NCBI GenBank assembly: GCA_041390905.1 | Contig: JAWKPA010000017.1 | Coordinates: 62,001 to 126,000, forward strand | Source of the DNA: JACKCD01 sp041390905 | GTDB lineage: Bacteria; Chloroflexota; Anaerolineae; Promineifilales; Promineifilaceae | Direction of reading: 5' to 3' | Length of the DNA stretch: 64,000 bases | In this document: positions 34,782-43,167 of the stretch, piece after piece | How the letters are laid out: each line of letters opens with the position of its first letter | Numbering within the stretch: position 1 is the stretch's first letter | Notes under the pieces: generated by a model | Database searches by the model: none | What the model saw: the letters and a program-made list of their open reading frames with translations, nothing else | What the model was told of the DNA's origin: nothing | Program-made: the position numbers and the translations under genes

Positions 34782-35453
34782 ATGCCGGAAGCAAAGATTT
34801 TACTGGTAGAGGGAAAGCGAGCTGGTGGGTTGTCGTTGGCACCGGCGTTGCAAAAGTCCAGCTATTGTTTGCAAGTTGTGTATACAGGGGCAGCCGCCGT
34901 AGAGTGGCTGCAAACAGAAAAGCCGGATCTGGTAGTTTTTGATGCTTCGGCTATGCGGACAACGGGGGTGCGTAGCTGTCGTCGTATTCGGCAGTTGGTG
35001 GGGGAAACGCCCATGATTTATGCGCTGGCGGCGGAGCAGGTGGAGGATTTGACGGCTGAGGCGGATGTGTATCTACAACGGCCGTTTACCTCTCGCAAAG
35101 TTCTCAACCGCATTCGCGTCTTACTGCCCGCAGATGATGCCACCGAGGAAGTGGTGCGCTGCGGCTCCCTGACCTATTTTCGCACGAAACGTTCGCTTGC
35201 CAGCGAAGGGGGCGAAAAGCGGCTGACGCCTAAACTGGCACTGCTGCTTGAAGAATTCTTGCGTCACCCCAATCAACTGATTACCCGGCTGCAGCTGATG
35301 GAGAACGTGTGGAATACCACCTATATTGGTGATACCCGTACTCTGGATGTCCATATTCGCTGGATTCGGGAATGTATTGAGCAAAATCCTGCCCGCCCAC
35401 AACTCTTGCGGACAGTGCGTGGCAAAGGGTATATTTTTGCCATGAAGGGGTAA
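34782..35453 (+). CDS. OmpR-type regulator with a degenerate receiver domain
   Basis: A 223-residue DNA-binding regulator. Residues 1-110 fold like a receiver, and Asp54 (LVVFDAS) sits at the phospho-acceptor position. However, the acidic pair is replaced (ILLVEGK instead of ILIVDDE), the conserved Thr/Ser is Ala (YALAAE) and the conserved Lys is Arg100 (LQRPF). The C-terminal winged helix is intact (LTPKLALLLEEFLRHPNQLITR, TLDVHIRWIRECIE, LLRTVRGKGYIF). It may work without phosphorylation or bind a ligand instead. The ATG at 34782 is preferred over a GTG two codons upstream. A two-way terminator follows. Confidence 0.87.
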   Translation: MPEAKILLVEGKRAGGLSLAPALQKSSYCLQVVYTGAAAVEWLQTEKPDLVVFDASAMRTTGVRSCRRIRQLVGETPMIYALAAEQVEDLTAEADVYLQRPFTSRKVLNRIRVLLPADDATEEVVRCGSLTYFRTKRSLASEGGEKRLTPKLALLLEEFLRHPNQLITRLQLMENVWNTTYIGDTRTLDVHIRWIRECIEQNPARPQLLRTVRGKGYIFAMKG

Positions 35454-35455
35454 AC

Positions 35456-35487
35456 AAAAACACCACCTGTGTTCAGATGGTGTTTTT
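35456..35487. terminator. Bidirectional terminator
   Basis: AAAAACACCA pairs with TGGTGTTTTT (10 base pairs, 12-base loop), giving a T-run on either strand. It ends both the regulator gene (plus) and rpsT (minus). Confidence 0.85.
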
Positions 35488-35507
35488 ATGCCCACTTTCG
35501 TTGCTTG

Positions 35508-35786
35508 TTAGCTGGGGGATGCGTTTTTGGCTGCTTCTAACGCGGCCATCAATCGTCCCTTGCGGCGGGCGGCATTTCCGGGGTGAATCACATTTTTGCG
35601 AGCTGCTTTGTCTAGCGTTTTGTATGCCATCCGAGCTGCTGCTTCTGCTTCTTCCAGATTGCCACTTTCAATGAGCTGCCGCGTTTTTCTGACATATGTC
35701 CGGGCGGCTGCGTGATACCGACGATTGTGTGCCGTGCGTTTGGCGGTTTGCCGAATACGCTTTTTGGCGGATTTGATATTAGCCAA
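35508..35786 (-). CDS. rpsT: 30S ribosomal protein S20
   Basis: A 92-residue S20, a primary binder of 16S rRNA at the bottom of the 30S body. Typical are the start MANIKSAKKRIRQTAKR, the following basic helix and the end NVIHPGNAARRKGRLMAAL. It is a single-gene unit with its own terminator. The nearest GGAGG lies about 18 bases before the ATG, further than usual, so the ribosome site is weak or indirect. Confidence 0.96.
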   Translation of the reverse strand: MANIKSAKKRIRQTAKRTAHNRRYHAAARTYVRKTRQLIESGNLEEAEAAARMAYKTLDKAARKNVIHPGNAARRKGRLMAALEAAKNASPS

Positions 35787-35892
35787 TTTTTAAATTCCTC
35801 CATTTTGCTTTTTCGCTACTACGTGAGGCGTGAGAGCAAGGAAAATCTTAACACAAATGGATTTTGTTCGCCAACTTTTAAGCGAGAAAATG

Positions 35893-35925
35893 CTTGACAA
35901 ATTTCCCGTTTACCCGTTTATTAAT
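35893..35925 (+). promoter_or_regulatory. Putative promoter of the cyclase gene
   Basis: TTGACA (35893-35898) and TTTATTAAT about 17-19 bases on. If real, transcription begins close to the ATG at 35938 and the in-frame starts further upstream are not used. Confidence 0.35.
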
Positions 35926-35937
35926 CATGTGGCGACA

Positions 35938-37020
35938 ATGAAGTCTGTAGTGAGTCTGTCTTTAACGCAAAATGTGAGTAAGTATCTTCGTGTTGGCTAT
36001 TTGTTAGTTGATGCCAGCTTGACGATTCTCTTGGCAAATGATTTAATTCCTGCCTTCTTTCAGGAAGAAAGTGACAGTTTAAACGGCCGTTTACTGACCG
36101 ATTTGTTGCCTGAACTAGTCGGGGTTGAACCTGTATTACAGGAGATTAGCCAGGGCATACGGCCTTCTTTTATTCTGCGCCAGGTGCAGCGCAATACCAA
36201 TGGAGATGTACCTTTCTATTTTGATATGATCGTCGAGCCAGTGGCACACGATGAGGCCAGCTTGCTGGTTGTGGTAACGGATGTCACCACCATAACGCAG
36301 CAAGCCCAGCGGTTGCAGCAGCAGCGCAATGAACTAGGTATGCTGACAGCCCGGCTGACAGCGGCGCGAGAACAGCTGGCTTATGTCATTCGGCGTTTTG
36401 TGCCAACGGCCGTTGCCCAGGAAATTATTGAGCAGCAGCAGTTGCCACTACCCGGTAAAACACAGGGCTGCGAAGCAACCATTGTGTTTGCCGATATGCG
36501 CAACTTCACCGAAATGGCCGAGGCCTTGACGCCAGAGCAGACGCTTGACATTTTAAACCATTATTTAACCGTGGTTATTGAAGCATTGCAGCAGTATGAC
36601 GGCAGCATTGTCCAAATTGTGGGTGACATGGTGATGGCATCGTTTAATGTCCCTCTTGCCCAGCCCGACCATGCCAGCCGGGCGGTGGCTGCGGCTCAAG
36701 GTGTTGTCGCTTCGTTACGGCAATTTGCTACCCAGCCACAGGGTGCAGCCTTACCAGCGGTGGGTTTTGGTTTGGGCATTTGTTCGGGGATGGTGACGGC
36801 TGGTTATTTGGGGGCAGCGCAGCGCTATCGCTACGCGGTGGTGGGGGATGCAACCAATGTGGCATTTCATCTCTGTTCGCGGGCGGCATCGGGTCAAATC
36901 CTGGTTGCCGATTCGACGGCGCGTTTGTTAGGCGACACCACGGGGCTGCGGGCGTTGGGGCAGGTGACGCTCAAGCGTCGCCGGGAACAGATTGCTTTTT
37001 ATGAAGTTTGCACGGTATGA
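35938..37020 (+). CDS. PAS-class III adenylate/guanylate cyclase
   Basis: About 360 residues: a PAS-like sensor domain (about 10-125), a coiled coil, then a class III nucleotidyl cyclase domain (about 180-350). Catalytic features are the metal loop VFADMRNFTEMAEAL, the second metal Asp in QIVGDMVMASF, and RYRYAVVGDATNVAFHLCSRA with the transition-state residues. It should make cAMP (or cGMP) in answer to a signal felt by the PAS domain. No transmembrane span is present. The start is uncertain: in-frame GTG/ATG codons at 35830, 35857 and 35890 are possible. A sensor kinase gene starts 14 bases downstream. Confidence 0.87.
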   Translation: MKSVVSLSLTQNVSKYLRVGYLLVDASLTILLANDLIPAFFQEESDSLNGRLLTDLLPELVGVEPVLQEISQGIRPSFILRQVQRNTNGDVPFYFDMIVEPVAHDEASLLVVVTDVTTITQQAQRLQQQRNELGMLTARLTAAREQLAYVIRRFVPTAVAQEIIEQQQLPLPGKTQGCEATIVFADMRNFTEMAEALTPEQTLDILNHYLTVVIEALQQYDGSIVQIVGDMVMASFNVPLAQPDHASRAVAAAQGVVASLRQFATQPQGAALPAVGFGLGICSGMVTAGYLGAAQRYRYAVVGDATNVAFHLCSRAASGQILVADSTARLLGDTTGLRALGQVTLKRRREQIAFYEVCTV

Positions 37021-37034
37021 ATTGAGCTAGACTG

Positions 37035-38876
37035 ATGATTGAAACATCGCTAACGAGTCTATTTATTGTGGGAACGATGCCGGCCGGGGAGATTAACGGC
37101 CGTTTGTGGTTCGTTTTCCCCTTTTTAACCGTCATACTCATCGTAGTATGCGGCTTTTTGCTGCTGCAAGGCCAGCGCCATCGGGAACGAGGGCAGCGGG
37201 AGCAGCAGCAGTTGGCAGCTTTGGGGCGTATGGGGCAGGTTGTGGCGGGCAGCCTGAGCCTGGAGCGTGTCCTGAAAAAAATTCTCGACCAGGTTCCATT
37301 GCTGCTTGGGGCAGAGGGCGTTGCCATTTTGCTGCACGAGAACAACGAACTCGTCTTTGTTGCCATTTCAGGTGCCGCCGCCACCGGTTTGCAGGGGTAC
37401 CGAATGCCCTCCGATGCCGGGGTGGCGGGTCAGGTGTTTCAAACAAAACAGCCGCAGCTTGTGACGGGGCAAGCCGGACGGCAAATGATTTACCAGGGAG
37501 CGGAACGGGTTAGCGGCTATACAACGCAGGCTCTGCTGGCGGTGCCGCTGCTGCTGGGTGAAACCGTTCTGGGTGTTCTGGAGGCGGTACATAGTGCCCC
37601 TGATGGGTTTTCGTTGGCCGATTTGCAGATGCTGGCTGATGCAGCCAACTGGGCGGCCATTGCCATTCAAAATGCGCGGCTTTATGAGCAGACGCAGACG
37701 GAACTGGCGGAGCGGCGGCGGGTGGAGGTGGCACTGCGGGATAGTGAGAAGCGGTATCGTTCACTGGCCGAGGTGTCGCCTGTGGGTATTTTTCGGCTGG
37801 ATTTGGAAGGGCGCTGTTTGTATGCCAACGGCCGTTTTGCCGAAATGACCACCCATCATACGCCCATCATTGGGCAGCCGTGGCTGGCTTTGCTGGCACT
37901 GCATGACCGGGAAGGGGTGCAGCATGAATGGAAAACGGCCGTTGGAAATTACGGTAATATATACCTGCCAGCCCCATTTCAGCTGGAGTTTGAGGTCAGT
38001 AGCCGGGATGGTGACAAATGGCTGCTTGTCACCATTGCCCCGGAATATGGTGAGCGTGAACATCATGTTGGGTATGTTGGCACCATGGCCGACATGACCC
38101 AGCAGAAACAAGCCGAATCCGTTTTGCGCTATGCCGCCAAAATGGAAAGCCTCGATTTGTTTGCGGGCAGCATTGCCCATGATTACAACAACCTGCTGAT
38201 GGCGATGATGGGGCAGGCTGCCATTGCCCAATACCAGCTTGAAAGCGATAACCCTGCTAACATCCACATTAATAAACTGAATTCGGTGGCAGAAAAAGCA
38301 GCAGCACTGACAACCCAGGTCATGACCTACTCTGGCGGAGCTTATTTTCTGGGTGAACCACTGTTGTTAAACGAGGTTATTAAGGCCGAAGAACCATTGC
38401 TGGCGGAGCTGGTACCAGAGCATATTACCTTGAAGCTGGAATTGGGTAAAGGGCTACGCCCTGTAGAAAGCGAGCCGCAGCAGATTAAGCAGCTTCTTGT
38501 TTATTTGCTGCTCAATGCCGTGGATGCCGTTGTGGATCGGGATGACCCGCAAATTACCATTCGTACTGATTCGGTGCTGGTTGAGCAGCGGGACGAGCAT
38601 TTGTGGCAATACACGGGAACGCCGCTGGAGCCTGGCATTTATTGTGTCCTTGAAGTGCAGGATAATGGGTCTGGTATTGACCCCAAAAATTTATCAAAGG
38701 TCTTTGACCCATTTTTCACCACCAAACAGTTTGGACAAGGGTTAGGGCTTTCTACCGTGTTGGGTATTGCCCGGGGGCATAATGGCGGCATTTTTATTCG
38801 CAATTTTCCTGGTCAGGGCTGCGTTTTTGAAGTGTATCTTCCGGCAATTGTTGCCTCGCCACTGTCCCTCGATTAA
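37035..38876 (+). CDS. Membrane GAF-PAS sensor histidine kinase
   Basis: A 613-residue kinase: one membrane span (about 26-46), a GAF domain (about 75-215), a PAS domain (about 235-350) and an NtrB-like kinase core. The H-box is GSIAHDYNNLLMAM and the ATPase has LNAVDAV, EVQDNGSGIDP, FDPFFTTKQFGQGLGLSTVLGIARGHNG. The latter pattern (FFTTK, GLGLS) marks the HPK4-type group that often feeds NtrC-like or hybrid regulators. No receiver domain is attached or adjacent downstream. It follows the cyclase gene after 14 bases and is probably co-transcribed. Confidence 0.9.
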   Translation: MIETSLTSLFIVGTMPAGEINGRLWFVFPFLTVILIVVCGFLLLQGQRHRERGQREQQQLAALGRMGQVVAGSLSLERVLKKILDQVPLLLGAEGVAILLHENNELVFVAISGAAATGLQGYRMPSDAGVAGQVFQTKQPQLVTGQAGRQMIYQGAERVSGYTTQALLAVPLLLGETVLGVLEAVHSAPDGFSLADLQMLADAANWAAIAIQNARLYEQTQTELAERRRVEVALRDSEKRYRSLAEVSPVGIFRLDLEGRCLYANGRFAEMTTHHTPIIGQPWLALLALHDREGVQHEWKTAVGNYGNIYLPAPFQLEFEVSSRDGDKWLLVTIAPEYGEREHHVGYVGTMADMTQQKQAESVLRYAAKMESLDLFAGSIAHDYNNLLMAMMGQAAIAQYQLESDNPANIHINKLNSVAEKAAALTTQVMTYSGGAYFLGEPLLLNEVIKAEEPLLAELVPEHITLKLELGKGLRPVESEPQQIKQLLVYLLLNAVDAVVDRDDPQITIRTDSVLVEQRDEHLWQYTGTPLEPGIYCVLEVQDNGSGIDPKNLSKVFDPFFTTKQFGQGLGLSTVLGIARGHNGGIFIRNFPGQGCVFEVYLPAIVASPLSLD

Positions 38877-38915
38877 TCTGGAGCAAATTGTCTGGGTGCG
38901 CGAGTAACCTGTCAG

Positions 38916-38959
38916 AGGCGCAAAGAAAATGATCTTTGCGCCTTTGCGTGATCTTTTTT
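38916..38959 (+). terminator. Terminator-like hairpin after the kinase gene
   Basis: AGGCGCAAAGA pairs with TCTTTGCGCCT (11 base pairs), and a run of seven T follows ten bases later. Confidence 0.65.
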
Positions 38960-39137
38960 TGGAACGATATTTTTGTTAATCTATACAAATCCTCGGCGAC
39001 AGGCGACTTGGTAGATGCTTTTCCGCGCTTGATGATATGACATTGATTAGATGACAAAACGCGCAACGTTTGGTTTAATGCGTTGAAACGATGTTTGGAA
39101 GCCTGGGTGACAGGCTTTTACGACAGAGGAGAATACG

Positions 39138-39512
39138 ATGTTTAATTTGTTTGGTGGCAAAAGTGCATTAAAGCAGCGGCATGAGGGGGCGGTGCAGATG
39201 CTGCGTGATAAGAAGGTGAAGAAATATACGGCCGTTTATACCGCCGACAATGAACACTTAGGGGAAGCCGGCCGTCTGTACCATCGGCCGGCCGACACCG
39301 TGAACCCCGAACTAAGACTCTACGCAACCTATCTGGAAGTCATCAACCTGGCCTTTGGCAACCCACTCTATATTCCCACCGATTACATAGGCGACTACGC
39401 CGACGGTAAACTCATCCTTTCCGTCTCGCTGGTGGTGGTTGAGGATGAAACGTGGGATCGTTCGCCAGATTTTGTAACCATTCATGCTGGCGACGTTGAG
39501 GAATTAGCTTAA
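39138..39512 (+). CDS. Conserved hypothetical protein, PRC-barrel-like
   Basis: A 124-residue soluble protein. The middle part (TADNEHLGEAGRLYHRP, LRLYATYLEVINLAFGNPLYIPTDYIGDYADGKLILSVSL) has the short beta-strand pattern of a PRC-barrel domain, as used in RNA maturation factors and photosynthetic reaction centres. The N-terminus is basic. The ATG follows an AGGAG site. It lies 16 bases ahead of thrC and may be co-transcribed with it. No precise role can be given. Confidence 0.65.
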   Translation: MFNLFGGKSALKQRHEGAVQMLRDKKVKKYTAVYTADNEHLGEAGRLYHRPADTVNPELRLYATYLEVINLAFGNPLYIPTDYIGDYADGKLILSVSLVVVEDETWDRSPDFVTIHAGDVEELA

Positions 39513-39528
39513 AAAGATAGACCCATAG

Positions 39529-40818
39529 ATGATTCGATACTATAGCACCAACCGACAAGCTCCCGAAGTGACGTTCCAAACAGCGTTGTTTCAGGGGCTG
39601 GCCCCTGATGGCGGGCTTTACTTTCCCACCCAGTTTCCAACCTTTGCCGCCGCTGAACTGGCTGCCCTTCGTGGCGCATCATTGCCAGAGGTAGGCCACC
39701 ATGTGCTGCAAAAGTGGTTTGGTGAGGAAATTGCCGCCGAGCCATTGCAGCATATTGCTACGACCGCCCAGCATTTTCCCATCCCGCTGCGGCAGGTCGG
39801 CCCATACCAGATTCTGGAACTGTTTCATGGGCCGACGCAAGCGTTTAAAGATGTCGCCGCCCAAAATTTGTCGCGGCTCATGAGCCATTTTTTGGCACAG
39901 CAGCAGAAGCAGATAACGCTGCTGGTTGCCACCAGCGGCGACACTGGTGGTGCTATTGCTCACGGTTTTTCAGGTATTGCTAACATTAACGTTGTCATTT
40001 TGTATCCCAAGGGGCGCGTTAGCCAGCTTCAGGAAGAGCAGCTTACGCGGGTGGCCGACAATGTGTTTCCGCTGGAAGTGGATGGTGTGTTTGACGATTG
40101 CCAGGCAATGGTCAAGCAGGCGTTTAACGACCCTGATTTGGCGGGGCTGTCGCTGACTTCGGCCAACTCCATCAGTATCGGGCGGCTGATTCCGCAAATT
40201 ATCTACTATGCTTACGCCTATGCTTGTTTGGGGCGGGATGACATAGAATTTGTGGTGCCGTCGGGTAACTTTGGCAACTTGACCGGGGGACTGTTTGCGC
40301 GGGCGATGGGGCTGCCATTTAGCCAGTTTATTGCTGCCTGCAACCGGAATGATGCGGCGGTGCGCTACGCAACGACGGGGGAGTATGCACCCCTGCCAAC
40401 GGTAGCAACGCTTTCAAACGCGATGGATGTGGGTAACCCCAGCAACTTTGTGCGGGTGCTGGAGCTGTTTCATCATGATTGGGCGTCGTTCCGGGATGTG
40501 GTGCAGGCGTATATGGTTTCGGATGAGATAACGGTGGCGACGATTGAGGCGGTGTGGCGGGAGCATGGCTATTTGCTGGAGCCGCATACGGCCGTTGGTT
40601 GGCAGGTGGCGGCACAACATAGCGGCCCCAATAAGCAGACGGTGATCATTTCCACGGCGTCGCCGCTGAAGTTTGCGGCGGAAATTGAGGCGCAAACGGG
40701 GATTGCGGTGGACAATGGGGCGGCCATTGCGGCGTTGCAGCGCCGGCCGGTGCGAAAATGGTCGGTTGGTGGGGAATATACGGCCGTTAAATCCTTCCTC
40801 CTCCAGATTGGCAATTGA
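39529..40818 (+). CDS. thrC: Threonine synthase
   Basis: A 429-residue PLP enzyme that converts O-phosphohomoserine to threonine. It starts with the family's YYSTN and GLAPDGGLYFP; the PLP lysine is Lys107 in FHGPTQAFKDVAAQ, followed by VATSGDTGGAIAHGF and the phosphate-binding VPSGNFGNLTGG. The EVDGVFDDCQAMVK segment and length match the longer form typical of many bacteria and fungi. The TGA overlaps a TTG possibly starting the acetyltransferase. Confidence 0.95.
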   Translation: MIRYYSTNRQAPEVTFQTALFQGLAPDGGLYFPTQFPTFAAAELAALRGASLPEVGHHVLQKWFGEEIAAEPLQHIATTAQHFPIPLRQVGPYQILELFHGPTQAFKDVAAQNLSRLMSHFLAQQQKQITLLVATSGDTGGAIAHGFSGIANINVVILYPKGRVSQLQEEQLTRVADNVFPLEVDGVFDDCQAMVKQAFNDPDLAGLSLTSANSISIGRLIPQIIYYAYAYACLGRDDIEFVVPSGNFGNLTGGLFARAMGLPFSQFIAACNRNDAAVRYATTGEYAPLPTVATLSNAMDVGNPSNFVRVLELFHHDWASFRDVVQAYMVSDEITVATIEAVWREHGYLLEPHTAVGWQVAAQHSGPNKQTVIISTASPLKFAAEIEAQTGIAVDNGAAIAALQRRPVRKWSVGGEYTAVKSFLLQIGN

Positions 40819-40823
40819 GACAT

Positions 40824-41366
40824 ATGCTTGATAAACCTGTTCTGCGGGGAAGTTTGGTCACTTTACGGCCGTTAACCATTGATGATGCTCCCGCCATTCT
40901 TGCCAGCATGGACGATGCCGAAACCATGCGGCTAACGGGAACGCAGCAACAATTTACGCTGGCACAGGTTGAAGCCTTTTGCCGTTCAGTTGTTGGTGCA
41001 GATGATCGCGCCGATTATGCCATTACGCTGGGCGATGACCCCACTTACATCGGCGAAGTTGTGCTTAATGACCTTGACTGGACAAATCGCACGGCTAATT
41101 TTCGTATAGCATTAGCTGGGCGACGTTATTTTGGGCAAGGTTACGGCAGCGAGGCAACCCGCCTGATGTTGGCTTATGGTTTTCGCCAGCTTGCCCTGCA
41201 CCGTATTGAGCTGGAAGTGTACGATTTTAATCCACGCGCTCAACGGGTTTATGAGAAGGCGGGGTTTGTGCGTGAAGGCGTGCGGCGGGACGTATTGCTA
41301 TGGGATGGTGCGTATTATAGTGCCATTATGATGAGCATTTTAGCACCAGAGTATTGGGAGCAGTGA
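40824..41366 (+). CDS. GNAT acetyltransferase, RimJ/RimL type
   Basis: A 180-residue N-acetyltransferase: RGSLVTLRPLTIDDAPAIL at the start, GEVVLNDLDWTNRTANFRIALAG in the core strand, acetyl-CoA loop GRRYFGQGYGSEATRLML and the end LHRIELEVYDFNPRAQRVYEKAGF. This is the pattern of RimJ/RimL and SpeG-like enzymes that acetylate protein N-termini or small amines; the target is not clear. The ATG at 40824 is taken; a TTG at 40815 overlapping the thrC stop is the alternative. Confidence 0.9.
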   Translation: MLDKPVLRGSLVTLRPLTIDDAPAILASMDDAETMRLTGTQQQFTLAQVEAFCRSVVGADDRADYAITLGDDPTYIGEVVLNDLDWTNRTANFRIALAGRRYFGQGYGSEATRLMLAYGFRQLALHRIELEVYDFNPRAQRVYEKAGFVREGVRRDVLLWDGAYYSAIMMSILAPEYWEQ

Positions 41367-41487
41367 GGGTGGGAGAGTTAGTTACGTAAAACGGCCGTTT
41401 TTCCCCCACTTGGATATTTCCTCCAAATCCGCTATAACTACCACAACCTATAAAAACAATCAGGCTATAGTCTGTATGGAGAGTTTG

Positions 41488-42456
41488 ATGACAACTGCGA
41501 TAGCCACTGTTCAGTCTGACGTGGTGGGCGTGCGCTTTCATAAGCTGGGCAAGCTGTACCATTTTGCCGTTGGTGAGCTAACCGATCTTCAGCCCGGTGA
41601 TTATGTCATTGTGGAGACACGCCGGGGGCGACAGCTTGCCCAAGTGATTGCCTATATTGCCCCGGACAAAGTACATCGCCGCAAGGGGCTGCGTGAGGTT
41701 GACCGCAAGGCCACCCCCCGCGACCTGGTAATGAAACAGGTGTGGGAGTCAAAGGAGCTAGACGCGCTGATTAGCTGCCGTGAACGTGCCGATGCGATGG
41801 GGATTAAGGATGCCAAATTTGTCAAGGCCGAATACAGCTTTGATGGCTCCTGGCTTACCTTTTCCTATGCTACCGAGAACAAGAAGCTCAATGTCAATGG
41901 GCTGCGTAACGCGCTTGGCCGCATGTTCCGCACCCAAATTGAGATGCGGGTGGTGGGGCCGCGTGATGTTGCCAAGCTGCTAGGCGGATATGGGGCATGT
42001 GGTGCGCCGCGCTGCTGCTCCACTTTTATCACCGAATTCAGCCCGGTTTCAATCAAAATGGCAAAGGAGCAGGGCATTTCGCTAAGTCCGCAGGAAATTA
42101 CCGGCATGTGCGGCCGGCTGCGTTGCTGCCTTGTGTTTGAATATGAGCAATACGTGGAGGCAAAAAAGCAGCTTCCCAAGCGCGGTAAGCGCATTGGCAC
42201 GCCGCACGGGGAGGGCAAGGTTGTTGATGTGCGCCCCCTGCGGGATTCTGTGCTGGTAGATGTTGATGGCGAGTTTATTGAGATATTTCGCCATGAATTT
42301 GAACCGATAGAGGAATTGGAAGCGTTGCAGCAGAAAGCCGAGGCCGGTTGTTCCAAACACGAAGGTGGGGGATGTGACTGTGGAGCGCAAAAACCATCTG
42401 CCGAGGATGAAGATGCAATTGACATAAGCGGTTTGTTTATGGATGAGGATGAATAA
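41488..42456 (+). CDS. PSP1-domain protein (YaaT/RicT-like)
   Basis: A 322-residue cytosolic protein of the PSP1 family. The N-terminal barrel (VVGVRFHKLGKLYHFAVGE, GDYVIVETRRGRQLAQVI) is followed by the Cys-rich core GACGAPRCC and MCGRLRCCLVFEYEQY; the C-terminus is acidic with another CDC motif. In Bacillus subtilis YaaT (RicT) forms a complex with YlbF and YmcA that carries iron-sulfur clusters and promotes mRNA maturation. The start at 41488 has GGAG six bases upstream. An HD-domain gene follows after six bases. Confidence 0.9.
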   Translation: MTTAIATVQSDVVGVRFHKLGKLYHFAVGELTDLQPGDYVIVETRRGRQLAQVIAYIAPDKVHRRKGLREVDRKATPRDLVMKQVWESKELDALISCRERADAMGIKDAKFVKAEYSFDGSWLTFSYATENKKLNVNGLRNALGRMFRTQIEMRVVGPRDVAKLLGGYGACGAPRCCSTFITEFSPVSIKMAKEQGISLSPQEITGMCGRLRCCLVFEYEQYVEAKKQLPKRGKRIGTPHGEGKVVDVRPLRDSVLVDVDGEFIEIFRHEFEPIEELEALQQKAEAGCSKHEGGGCDCGAQKPSAEDEDAIDISGLFMDEDE

Positions 42457-42462
42457 ATTGTG

Positions 42463-43059
42463 ATGAAAAGTCGAGAGGAAGCGTGGGCGCTGGTTTGTGA
42501 GTTTGTCAAAGACCGTGGTCTTCAGCGCCATATGTTGGCGGTGGGAGCGGCGATGCGGTTTTATGCGGAAAAGCTGGGGGCAGACGCGGATTATTGGGAA
42601 GTAGTGGGGCTGATCCATGATTTTGATTGGGAGATTCACCCTGATTTGGATCGCCACCCGATTGCGGGTGCGCCCATTTTGCGGGAACGCGGCTGGGACG
42701 AGGCGACGATTCGGACGATTTTGTCGCATTACACGGCAGGAACGGCCGTTGAGCGCAGCGAACCCATTGATTTTGCCCTGCTCGCCTGTGACGAAATTAC
42801 AGGCTTAATTATTGCCACGGCATTGGTGCGCCCTTCCAAAGATTTGCGAGAAGTGGCTGTTAGCTCCATTCGTAAAAAGTGGAAGACCCGCGCTTTTGCC
42901 GCCGGGGTAGACCGGGATCATGTGGAAGCGGTCACGGCTGATTTTGCCCGTGAATGTTTTGGTGGCAAGCTGGAGCTGTGGGAACACATTGGCAACGTGC
43001 TGGTGGCGATGCAGGCTGCGGCAGCAGAGATGGATTTAGACGGCCGTTTAGCTCAATAA
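42463..43059 (+). CDS. HD-domain hydrolase
   Basis: A 198-residue metal-dependent phosphohydrolase. Ligands are visible in GLQRHMLAVGAAM (His), VVGLIHDFDWE (His-Asp) and RHPIAGAPIL, then ILSHYTAG and ALLACDEITGL (final Asp). This matches the small HDIG-type hydrolases of nucleotides; substrate unknown. A GTG one codon earlier is an alternative start. It lies six bases after the PSP1 gene and is probably in the same unit. Confidence 0.87.
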   Translation: MKSREEAWALVCEFVKDRGLQRHMLAVGAAMRFYAEKLGADADYWEVVGLIHDFDWEIHPDLDRHPIAGAPILRERGWDEATIRTILSHYTAGTAVERSEPIDFALLACDEITGLIIATALVRPSKDLREVAVSSIRKKWKTRAFAAGVDRDHVEAVTADFARECFGGKLELWEHIGNVLVAMQAAAAEMDLDGRLAQ

Positions 43060-43093
43060 ACGGTATTTTTAAAATATAGGCAGATAGTTGCTT

Positions 43094-43159
43094 GGAGATT
43101 GGAGGCTAGAGATTGGAGATTAGCTGTCTTCAATCTCCAATCTCCAATCCCCAATCCCC
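43094..43159. repeat. Heptamer-repeat hairpin (GGAGATT units)
   Basis: GGAGATTGGAGGCTAGAGATTGGAG in 7-bp steps, mirrored by CTCCAATCTCCAATCCCCAA. It sits directly before the moeA ATG and covers the place where a ribosome site would be expected. Confidence 0.75.
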
Positions 43160-43167
43160 TTTTCATC

